This document shows positions 32,834 to 40,434 of a stretch of 64,000 nt of DNA, piece after piece; position 1 is the first letter of the stretch, and each line of letters begins with the position of its first letter. A program made the translations under genes and the position numbers. The notes beneath the pieces are model-generated. The model did no database searches, was not told where the DNA came from, and worked only from the letters and a program-made list of their open reading frames with translations. The DNA comes from Burkholderia sp. SRS-46 (lineage in GTDB: Bacteria > Pseudomonadota > Gammaproteobacteria > Burkholderiales > Burkholderiaceae), in the NCBI RefSeq assembly GCF_004343775.1, contig NZ_PTXL01000010.1, positions 310,001 to 374,000 on the forward strand, read 5' to 3'.

Positions 32834-34663
32834 ATGGCCAATCGTCCGCAAGAGCTGGCGCAGCTGCCGTTGCGCACCTACAGCCGCACCGAATTCACCG
32901 CGCTGCGCGCGCGCGTGAAAGGTCTGCCGCTCACGACGATCGAACGACTGTACTTTGATCCCGACGCCGATGAGCCGGTCGACGTCGCGCAGCTGCTGCG
33001 CACGATGCGCGACGACCTGGTCGCGGCCGCGCTGCGCGACGGCTCGCCGGTGCTGAAGTCGCACCTGCAGGCGACGATCGAGAAATACGGTGAGGCGCGC
33101 CTGACGCCGGTGTCGCTGCAGATGATCGAGCAGGTGGCCGGGCAGTGGACGGCCGCGGCGCCGGCCGCGGACCACCCGATCGGGCGCTGGTTCCGCCCGC
33201 TCGTCGCGGCGCGGCTGGCGGGCGAAGGGATCCACACGCTGGGCGAGCTCGTCGCCTTCGTGAACCGCCGCGGCGGCCAGTGGTGGCGATCGGTACCGCG
33301 CATCGGCGTGGGCCGGGCCCGCGTGCTGGTCGCGTGGCTGCGCACGCACGCGGCGTCGATCGGCACCGCGGTCGAACCCGAAGTCGACGCCGGCGACACA
33401 CTGGCGCCGACGTCGGCCGGAGTGATTCCCGGCGCCGGCCAGCTCGCGCCGCTCGAGCGCTTGGCGCTGCCGGACGAGCTGTCCGGCGCGCAGGGCGCAA
33501 ACCGGGCGCCGACGTTCGCGTACCTGACGGCCGCGCACGATCTGGATGCGGTGCGCGCGTACCTGCACCGCTACGACGACCGGCCGGCGACGCAGCGGGT
33601 CTACAAGAAGGAGCTCGAGCGCCTGGTGTTGTGGTGCGTGGCCGAGCGCGGCGTCGCGCTGTCGTCGATGCGGGTCGAGGATTGCGAGGCGTACAAGGCG
33701 TTTCTCGCCGCGCCGGGCGAGCGCTTCACGGGGCCGCCCGGCGCGCGCACGAGCGGCCGCTGGCGGCCGTTCGCGCCCGGTGGCTTGGCACCGGAGAGCC
33801 AACGTTATGCGATCCGCACGATTCGCGCGGCGTTCAGCTGGCTGGTCGCAGTGCGCTACTTGGCCGGCAATCCGTGGCAGGCCGTGACCGATCCGAGCGT
33901 CGTGCGACGCGTGCGCAAGCTGCAAGTCGAGCGTGCGTTGCCGCTCGCGTTGTGGACCCGCGTGCGTGTGACGCTGGCCGAGCGAGGCGACCTGCAGGGC
34001 CCCAGCGGCCCACGCTGGCGCGCCGCGCGCGCGCTGCTGCTGATCATGGGCGACGGCGGCCTGCGGATCGCCGAGGCGGCGGCCGCCGAACGCGCGACGC
34101 TGCACTGGTTGCCGGCCGACGATGACGCGCCGGCGAGCTGGCTGCTCGAGGTGATCGGCAAGGGCAACAAGCAGCGCTTCGTGCCGATCAGCGACGAGTG
34201 CGTCGACGCGCTGCGCGCGCACTGGCGCGATCGCGGCCTGGACTTCGACGCGGCCGGCGCGGCGGGCCCGCTGGTTGCGCCGCTGATCCTGCCGCCGACG
34301 CCGCGGGCCCGCGAGAAATTTGGCGTCGAGGTCGATGCCGACAGGGAAGGGAAGCCAACGAAGCCGGGCGGCTATTCGGTGCGCGGTGCACGCGGGCTCA
34401 CGCAGTGGGCGATCGCGCAGTTGCTCGACGTGATGCCGGATCTGAGCGAGGCCGAGCGGCGCAAACTGGCCAGCACGTCGCCGCACGCGTTCCGGCATAC
34501 GGTCGGCACTCAGATGCTGGCCGCCGGCGTCGCGCTCGAGGTCGTGCAGCGCACGCTCGGGCACGCGTCGCTCGGCACGACGTCGATTTATGTGTCGCCG
34601 GAGGAGGCGCGGATGCGTCGCGAGGCGGCGAAGTACCACGCGCGACTCAAGCAGCCCACGTGA
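32834..34663 (+). CDS. DUF3701-type phage integrase family protein, second copy
   Basis: A 609-residue tyrosine recombinase, a diverged paralogue of the one at 16345-18480: both have the helix-hairpin WWRSVPRIGVGRARVLVAWL-type segment and a LAPLERLALPDELSGAQGAN block before the core-binding domain. Catalytic residues: Arg in GDGGLRIAEA, Lys in GKGNKQRF, HAFRH near 555 and the Tyr of TTSIYVSPEEA near 587. All appear intact. It closes the co-directional run from 26965. It could move that run as a cassette or resolve multimers. Confidence 0.9.
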   Translation: MANRPQELAQLPLRTYSRTEFTALRARVKGLPLTTIERLYFDPDADEPVDVAQLLRTMRDDLVAAALRDGSPVLKSHLQATIEKYGEARLTPVSLQMIEQVAGQWTAAAPAADHPIGRWFRPLVAARLAGEGIHTLGELVAFVNRRGGQWWRSVPRIGVGRARVLVAWLRTHAASIGTAVEPEVDAGDTLAPTSAGVIPGAGQLAPLERLALPDELSGAQGANRAPTFAYLTAAHDLDAVRAYLHRYDDRPATQRVYKKELERLVLWCVAERGVALSSMRVEDCEAYKAFLAAPGERFTGPPGARTSGRWRPFAPGGLAPESQRYAIRTIRAAFSWLVAVRYLAGNPWQAVTDPSVVRRVRKLQVERALPLALWTRVRVTLAERGDLQGPSGPRWRAARALLLIMGDGGLRIAEAAAAERATLHWLPADDDAPASWLLEVIGKGNKQRFVPISDECVDALRAHWRDRGLDFDAAGAAGPLVAPLILPPTPRAREKFGVEVDADREGKPTKPGGYSVRGARGLTQWAIAQLLDVMPDLSEAERRKLASTSPHAFRHTVGTQMLAAGVALEVVQRTLGHASLGTTSIYVSPEEARMRREAAKYHARLKQPT

Positions 34664-34806
34664 CAGTGGCACGATCGCGTGCTGCGACCGGCGTTTCGAT
34701 ACCGGTGCGTCCACCATTGGAGCCGGTGTCGTGCCTGATGCCGACAATGACCTACGATTACGGGATCGCGCACGACGAGCTGCGCACGTTGCAGGAGATC
34801 GTCCCC

Positions 34807-35091
34807 ATGGCTATCGACCGGTCCATCAGTTATGCAGAACTCTTCGGCCAAGCCGAGCGTAGCCTGCGTTTCATGAGGCAACGCGCGACGGCGCGCGAGT
34901 CGCGCGTGGCGAAACAGAGATATGAAAGCGCCGCGCTGGGTGTGTTCCACCTCTGGCGCGCCCTCGCGAGCGAGCTGGCCAAGCAAGCCGGTCCGGCCGC
35001 CGTCGTTGAATACGAGACGGACTATGCGCGCCTCGCCGTCCTGCTCAAATACGACACGCCGCTGGCGAGTCGGCGCGACCTGGGCCACTGA
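34807..35091 (+). CDS. Small hypothetical protein, paralogue C
   Basis: A 94-residue helical protein. The ATG at 34807 follows AGGAGA at a normal distance; starts at 34738 or 34747 are possible. The N-terminus (ISYAELFGQAERSLRFMRQ) resembles the motif of the proteins at 27658 and 30239. It lies after the integrase, which would then be embedded among the paralogues. Function unknown. Confidence 0.55.
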   Translation: MAIDRSISYAELFGQAERSLRFMRQRATARESRVAKQRYESAALGVFHLWRALASELAKQAGPAAVVEYETDYARLAVLLKYDTPLASRRDLGH

Positions 35092-35221
35092 GCGGCCCGC
35101 GCTGTCACAATCTCGACCGTTGTTTTCAAGCCGTCGCCATGACGGTGCTGCGGTAGCACCGCGCGCATCCACCCATGCAACTGGTAAGCTCATAGCAATC
35201 CATGAGACCCGGGAGACCAAC

Positions 35222-36262
35222 GTGCTCAGTGAAAACGTCCTCGAGGAACTGCTGCGTGCTACGCCAATGCGGGAGCATCTGGTCCGGGAGGCATGGCCGA
35301 ACCTAACGACCGAAAGCCGGCTGCAGATCATTCAGGCGATCGCCAACCAGGTGTTCGGTGCGATACCGGACTGGCTGGTGATGCTGGCCATCGAGGACCA
35401 TGCACCGATCGTTCGGTACTGGGCCGCTCGCTCGGCCTATATTGAGAAACCTGCTGCCGAAAACACGTCCGACGCATTTAAATTTTTGCGCGAATCGACG
35501 GACGCAGACCGACAACTGTACGAGAGAACAAAGGGTGATTCTTCCGAGTTGGTTCGGGTATGTGCGGAACGTGGCGACACGCTGTCATATAGGACTTTAG
35601 CCGAGGAACCGCAGTTTCGGCGCTTGGCCTTCCTGCGTTCGTTGTCGACGCCGGACGTTTGTGCGTTCTTCGAGTGGCTGGGCCGGGCGATTGATGACGG
35701 CGTGCCGGACGCTGAACTGACCGAATGTGCAACCGAATTTCTTGCGCTGCCTGAGGTTCGCAGAGCGCTTGAGCGGAACCCGGATGACTTCCCCGACGGT
35801 GGCGACGCCTACACCGCAGGCAAGGCGATTCGTGCCGGATGGGACGTGGTCAAAAGGGCCGGTCCTGTACTTCAGCGTCAGCTTGCCTTTGCGCTGCCGA
35901 CCCGCATGGGCCTAACGACGATCGGTGTCGACGAACTGGCCTCGATGCCCCATGAGGTCATTGCCGTACTGCCTTGGCGTACCGATGAGTTCCGGGAGAT
36001 TGGCGAGCTCGTCACAATCATGCGTGCCCATCCGGAGAGGTTTACGGACGATGTGGTGAAGTCGCTGACGAGCGCTGACAACGTCTATCTTCTGTCCAGT
36101 GACGAGTTGGCGGATGCCCGAGCTCGTAACGCAGTCGACCGATCCCGCGCGACACTCGACACGCTAATCCTGTTGAAGGAGAAAGTCACCGCGCTCGCCA
36201 GTCAGCTCGAACTGATGCAGCAGGAGCTATCATCACGCAAAAGCGGGTTCTTTAGCAGATGA
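35222..36262 (+). CDS. Hypothetical protein with HEAT-like start
   Basis: A 346-residue protein with a GTG start after GGGAG. It is helical throughout. The segment IEDHAPIVRYWAARSAYI (about 58-75) looks like a HEAT repeat, and the C-terminus is a coiled coil (LKEKVTALASQLELMQQELSS). No signal or membrane segment. It overlaps the next gene by four bases, making a two-gene unit of lower GC than the run before it. Such units next to transposons are often accessory or defence loci, but I see no effector motif here. Confidence 0.65.
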   Translation: MLSENVLEELLRATPMREHLVREAWPNLTTESRLQIIQAIANQVFGAIPDWLVMLAIEDHAPIVRYWAARSAYIEKPAAENTSDAFKFLRESTDADRQLYERTKGDSSELVRVCAERGDTLSYRTLAEEPQFRRLAFLRSLSTPDVCAFFEWLGRAIDDGVPDAELTECATEFLALPEVRRALERNPDDFPDGGDAYTAGKAIRAGWDVVKRAGPVLQRQLAFALPTRMGLTTIGVDELASMPHEVIAVLPWRTDEFREIGELVTIMRAHPERFTDDVVKSLTSADNVYLLSSDELADARARNAVDRSRATLDTLILLKEKVTALASQLELMQQELSSRKSGFFSR

Positions 36263-37044
36263 GCAATTTCGAACGATATGGCCTTGCGGGTGACGGCGCT
36301 GCGAATCTCCGCAGCCGGCTACGTGTGGAACATGCCGATCTTTTCCAGTTTGGCGATCGATGTATGCGCATCGTGCTCGATGTCACGGCGCTCTTGCCGC
36401 TTGCTAGGGCTTCACGACAGGTCGTTGTCTCACAGTTCTTTGCTCGTGCCGCTTCTCATTTTCAGGCTGGGCTCATGCTTACTGAATGCGGGATGGCGAT
36501 CGAATCGCTTACTCTGTCGCGGAGCCTGTTCGAGACGTGCTTCGTGATGCTGGCGATCGCGGAAAACGCGGTTATGCCGGACGAGCTGCTGAGCCATGAC
36601 AATGCGATTCGACTCAAGCACGCGAACGCACTGCTCAACTCGAAGGATTATCCGAACGTCGAGCCTTATCGAGAAACGTTGGAGACCTTCGTTCGACGCG
36701 TCTCGGGGGCCAAGGAGATTGGTGCTTACGAATTCGCGCGCCGTGGGAAAGCGTTGGCAATGTACGACGGCCCGTATCGGCACCTGTCCCATCAGGCCCT
36801 TCACGCCACCCTTTCTGCAGTCGACGACTATCTGGCGAAGGACGCGGACGGGAAGCATTATGTTCACTACCGGCCGTTGCTCGAAAAAACCCCGGCTGCC
36901 GTCCTGACTATCTGCGCCGGCATACTATTGGCATGTTTCGCCTGCGATAAAGCTTCGGTCTGCACGCCGGACACTTCGGAGACTCTCTCGCGGGCATGGG
37001 CCGAATACGAATCACTCTACGAGAAGCACCGCCCGTGGTCGTGA
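36259..37044 (+). CDS. DUF5677-like protein
   Basis: A 261-residue mainly helical protein with the features of DUF5677: a long helix followed by ARAASHFQAGLMLTECGMAIESLTLSRSLFETCFVMLAIAE and, near 170, YRHLSHQALHAT. The hydrophobic stretch near 215 (AAVLTICAGILLACFAC) could be membrane-associated but also fits a buried helix. It starts in an ATGA overlap with the gene before. Function unknown. The family name is from memory. Confidence 0.68.
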   Translation: MSNFERYGLAGDGAANLRSRLRVEHADLFQFGDRCMRIVLDVTALLPLARASRQVVVSQFFARAASHFQAGLMLTECGMAIESLTLSRSLFETCFVMLAIAENAVMPDELLSHDNAIRLKHANALLNSKDYPNVEPYRETLETFVRRVSGAKEIGAYEFARRGKALAMYDGPYRHLSHQALHATLSAVDDYLAKDADGKHYVHYRPLLEKTPAAVLTICAGILLACFACDKASVCTPDTSETLSRAWAEYESLYEKHRPWS

Positions 37045-37160
37045 CCGCGTTTAACGCAGTAATGCCGATCTGGTCGCGATTTCCACCATTGCGCTCACCG
37101 TTTCCAGTTCGTGCCGGTATTACGCGTCGTCGCCGGGCCACCACGGCTGCGGGACGCGAT

Positions 37161-37184
37161 TGTTGAAGTCCGTTAATTCTGCTA
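37161..37184. repeat. Left terminal inverted repeat of the Tni transposon
   Basis: Begins TGTTGAAGTCCGTTAATTCT and matches the complement of 40411-40434 except at two positions. Confidence 0.88.
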
Positions 37185-37202
37185 CTGGGTGCACTAATTA
37201 CG

Positions 37203-37721
37203 CTAATATCGCCTGTACAACGATACCTCAGAGCGCCGCTGTCGATATTTGCTGATGTTCGCGAGCAAGCGATCCATGTTTTTCGCCTGCCGTGGAATCG
37301 ACGCAGGAATGTGCTCCAGATCGTCTCCGTGTTTTTCGCATACCTTGATATCGGGGGCCAGCCAACGCTGCTTCCAGCGTGGGGCGGTGACATCAACCGG
37401 GTTCACCACCAAGCATCTGAAGCAGTACGGTAGTTGTGAGCGGTCAGTCATCCAATCGGATGGGGTTTGGATTCGCACGAGACGGCCGATTTCCACGCGC
37501 GCCAGGGTTGCGAAGATTTTGAGTGAGGCCTCCGGCAACGGTGCAAATAAGATCCAACCCGCATTAGTCAGTGCCGGGAAGCGTCCAGGTTGACTGATTT
37601 CCCACAACTGGGAAAGGCTGAGCGCGTAGCGGCTGGCGATGCGGCCCAGCCAACTACCGAATGCCTCTTCGTCGAATGGCCGATGTGCAACGGGCCACGG
37701 GCGCAGGTCAGTGGGCGGCAA
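37203..37721 (-). CDS. tniQ: TniQ-family target-selection protein, short form
   Basis: A 172-residue TniQ: WPVAHRPFDEEAFGSWLGRIASRYALSLSQLWE is the family N-terminus, and a zinc-binding region follows (CFRCL near 110, then C..H near 140). Tn5053 TniQ is about 400 residues; this one is near the size of TniQ in type V-K CRISPR-associated transposons. It ends 19 bases before the left repeat, so it is complete as a short form or was cut by end formation. The TTG start overlaps tniB. Confidence 0.82.
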   Translation of the reverse strand: MPPTDLRPWPVAHRPFDEEAFGSWLGRIASRYALSLSQLWEISQPGRFPALTNAGWILFAPLPEASLKIFATLARVEIGRLVRIQTPSDWMTDRSQLPYCFRCLVVNPVDVTAPRWKQRWLAPDIKVCEKHGDDLEHIPASIPRQAKNMDRLLANISKYRQRRSEVSLYRRY

Positions 37722-38580
37722 TCGGTGCCACCTGTTCGAGGTGGTGGAGCCCGATCGACTCGTTACCGTCGCGAATCGCCAGTTCGGCCGCGGCGTTCAG
37801 GATACGAGACACCTCGCCGGTGAGCCCATCGCTGGCGGCCAACACGTACTGTACGATGTCCCGTTGGGCGAGATCGGAGGGTCGGCGCAACGGCAAGATG
37901 CGAGCAAACGCGGAAAGAAGTCGGCGAAACGTCTCGCTTTCACGCCAGCGAGGCATCTCGAACGGGGTAAATCGGCTGACCATTTGCGTATCGCTTTGAA
38001 GGGCGATCACCGCGTCATCCGTGCCAACCAGGACAATGCTCGCGCGAAGGTCGTTGGCGAGGAATTTCAGTAAGTTCAGGGCAGCACGCTGTTCGCGGTA
38101 GGTGCCAGCGAGGAGATGATGCACCTCGTCGACGATCAGCATACTCGGGGCCATGCGCCGAAGCAGATCCCGTGCGAGTCGCTCGAGTACGGCGAGGCTC
38201 GCTGCAGCATGGTGTGGGGCGCCGATCTCAAATAGCAAGGCTGAATAGAAGCGATGTTGGTCAGGCGTCGGTGGCATCTGCATCGAGATGATTGGGCGCA
38301 ATTCAACGCCGCGTCCTTCGTCGAACTCGTCGGGATGGGCGCGTCGGAACTTGGCAACGATCTGCGTTTTGCCGATGTTGGAATCGCCGTGCAGGAGAAG
38401 GCACGGCATGCGCTCACGTCGTGGCGTCGCGAGTAATCTTTCAAGTTGCTCCAACGCCTGAGTCGCCCGTGGGTAATCTATCCATCGGTCACGCAGCAGG
38501 GAGTGAATGCGCAATTCATCGTCTAGCTGCGCCTGTGGCCGGATCGCCGGCAGCAGGTGGCCGAGTGGCGTGTTTTTCAT
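37708..38580 (-). CDS. tniB: TniB transposition ATPase
   Basis: A 290-residue AAA+ ATPase of the TniB/TnsC group: Walker A HGDSNIGKT (about 64-72), Walker B SMLIVDEVHHLL and sensor region IVLVGTDDAV. It binds target DNA with TniQ and recruits TniA. It overlaps tniQ by 14 bases and starts 8 bases after the tniA stop. All motifs are intact. Confidence 0.92.
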   Translation of the reverse strand: MKNTPLGHLLPAIRPQAQLDDELRIHSLLRDRWIDYPRATQALEQLERLLATPRRERMPCLLLHGDSNIGKTQIVAKFRRAHPDEFDEGRGVELRPIISMQMPPTPDQHRFYSALLFEIGAPHHAAASLAVLERLARDLLRRMAPSMLIVDEVHHLLAGTYREQRAALNLLKFLANDLRASIVLVGTDDAVIALQSDTQMVSRFTPFEMPRWRESETFRRLLSAFARILPLRRPSDLAQRDIVQYVLAASDGLTGEVSRILNAAAELAIRDGNESIGLHHLEQVAPIAAH

Positions 38581-38588
38581 GTCTCACC

Positions 38589-40211
38589 TCACCATTGTTC
38601 AGCATCGTAGGCCGGCGCCGGCTTGCTGTAATCGACAGCTTCAGCCTGTTGATCAACTGAAGGCGGTTCAGAAACCAGTGTATGAGATATCTTTCGTGAT
38701 CTCCGGTGGTCCGGATCGGGGCCTTGGCGCTTTGCGCGGCGTGTACGACGCTGGGCCTGGTCGACGAGCCGACGCTGTTCCTCGATTGCGCGGAACACCA
38801 TCGCTTCCGAAATCGAGGCGTGCCCTTGGTCGCGTAAATGCAGAACCGCGGAGCGTTGTTCCCACAGCGAGATCGGGGGATGACGCAAGTCCGCAAATCG
38901 GACCTCGATAAAGTCTTTCCCGGATAAGCTCACGAAGATGCGTGACAGGTCTTCCGGGTGGTAACGGACCGTCACGGTGCGCCGGTCGAGTCGCCATGCA
39001 GAGAAGATCGGATGCCAGTAACGGATGTGGAACAGCGTTAGACCATTAGCCTGAATTGTCCGACGGGCGACCGGAAGGAATTGCAGCAGGAATTGCCATT
39101 CCGCTTCCGGCGTGGCGGGCAATCGCGACGTCACGGTGGCGCCTTTCAACGCATCCCACATACTGGAAGGCGTGGCGCCATGCAGGCCGCGATGTGCGCT
39201 GTTGTGATAGCGCTGGCCGATTTCCAACGCGAGCCAGCGCTCGAATTCTTGCAACGTCAAGGCAGCCTGTTTTTCCGGCGGACGCGCCTTACGACCCTTT
39301 GGAGACGAGCCGGTCGTGCCTGGAAGCCCATGGACCCGTTCCATCAACGTGCGATTCAATCGCTCGATGTGGCCGCCAAAATGAGGGCGCCCGACGGGAC
39401 GGTACATGAGTTCAATGCCGTATTCTGAACATCCACTGCGCAGGGCTCGACTTTTGAACTCAGCGGCATTGTCGAGATGTAATACCGTGGGCACACCGCG
39501 CATGGGCCACTCGAGCTGGACGCCGAGTTTGTCAAGCCACGCCGCTTTGGAAAGCGCCACGCGGGTGAGCAGCAAGGCGACGGTTGCCGCGCCCGGGCGA
39601 TCCATGCCTACATAGAAGCCCACGACACATCGGGTGGCAACGTCGACGGCGAGGGAAAGCCATGGTCGACCGATCGGCCGACGGGATATCGCATCAACCA
39701 CCAGAATATCCGCCTGGGTATGATCAACTTGGACCACGTCGAGCGGATGGTGGACGACAAAGTTACCCGGTGCCGATGCGGTTTTGCCAGCGAGCTCGAG
39801 AACTGCGATTTCACGATGGGCCGTCCATCGCCGGTCTACCGAGTTGCGGCTGGGGGGCGTCACGCCAGCGGCGGTGCATCGGCGCCGGATCTCGAGCACC
39901 AGATCGGAAAGCGGATGCGCCAGCGGAGGCTGCCTGGGAAGCCAGGTTGTCAGCACTTCGTCGATTATTGCCTCTGCCCGGGCCCCCAAGCGGCGGCCGC
40001 CTGTCTTTGGACCTCGCCCACGAGGCTTGACCGCGCTGGCGACAGGATTGGCCAGAAAGCGCCGCCGAAGCCTATAGATCGTGGTCCAATGCACGTCAAG
40101 CAGTTGGGCAGCTTTTAATGCCTGAGCCTTGGTGAGCGGTCCATTTCCGAGTGGTCGAAGTATGCGGGCAACCGTGATCTCCCGAGCTTCGCTTCCGTCC
40201 GCTTTGCGCAT
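38589..40211 (-). CDS. tniA: TniA transposase (DDE, Mu/TnsB type)
   Basis: A 540-residue rve/Mu-type transposase. An N-terminal helix-turn-helix region (about 15-100) is followed by the catalytic core: Asp in VQVDHTQADIL (about 157), Asp in LHLDNAAEF (about 230), Glu in GHIERLNRTLME (about 266). A C-terminal domain (about 390-540) follows. It starts about 200 bases inside the right end, with TniA-site-like repeats between. It should be active if its ends are. Confidence 0.92.
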   Translation of the reverse strand: MRKADGSEAREITVARILRPLGNGPLTKAQALKAAQLLDVHWTTIYRLRRRFLANPVASAVKPRGRGPKTGGRRLGARAEAIIDEVLTTWLPRQPPLAHPLSDLVLEIRRRCTAAGVTPPSRNSVDRRWTAHREIAVLELAGKTASAPGNFVVHHPLDVVQVDHTQADILVVDAISRRPIGRPWLSLAVDVATRCVVGFYVGMDRPGAATVALLLTRVALSKAAWLDKLGVQLEWPMRGVPTVLHLDNAAEFKSRALRSGCSEYGIELMYRPVGRPHFGGHIERLNRTLMERVHGLPGTTGSSPKGRKARPPEKQAALTLQEFERWLALEIGQRYHNSAHRGLHGATPSSMWDALKGATVTSRLPATPEAEWQFLLQFLPVARRTIQANGLTLFHIRYWHPIFSAWRLDRRTVTVRYHPEDLSRIFVSLSGKDFIEVRFADLRHPPISLWEQRSAVLHLRDQGHASISEAMVFRAIEEQRRLVDQAQRRTRRAKRQGPDPDHRRSRKISHTLVSEPPSVDQQAEAVDYSKPAPAYDAEQW

Positions 40212-40410
40212 GATGATGTAGATTGCCGATGTCGTTTATCTACGTTAGTACAATTGACGGGCAAGAAATGGGTATTAGCTGAATTAGTGGGGAAGCCTTA
40301 TGCGAGGCGTTGCGAAATCACAACATTTTTCGACGACGGAAATTCGACAATTCGTCCGTAAAATCAATGGCCTAGAAGAATTCTTCATTGGCAAGATCGT
40401 TGGGCGTGGT

Positions 40411-40434
40411 TAGCAGAATTAGCGGACCTCAACA
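40411..40434. repeat. Right terminal inverted repeat of the Tni transposon
   Basis: The inverted partner of 37161-37184. Its bases also encode the last codons and the stop of the toxin gene to its right. Confidence 0.88.

Larger units (their letters stand above)
37161..40434 (-). mobile_element. Minimal Tn5053/Tn7-like transposon (TniA-TniB-TniQ only)
   Basis: 3274 bases bounded by 24-base inverted repeats that match at 22 positions (37161-37184 and 40411-40434; outer end TGTTGA). It holds only tniA, tniB and a short tniQ. Internal repeats like ACTAATT..GCTAATA at 37193-37208 and, inverted, at 40273-40288 are likely TniA binding sites. There is no cargo, resolvase or CRISPR component. I find no matching five-base target duplication (GCGAT left, GCCAC right), so flanking DNA has been rearranged since insertion. 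Confidence 0.88.

Noticed and set aside
32636..34747. A 703-codon minus-strand frame opposite the second integrase
   Set aside because: A shadow frame in very GC-rich coding DNA, Arg-rich with no domain; the plus frame holds all recombinase motifs.
37161..40434. A CRISPR-associated transposon
   Set aside because: No Cas gene, repeat array or tracrRNA-like segment was seen within or near the element, despite the short TniQ.
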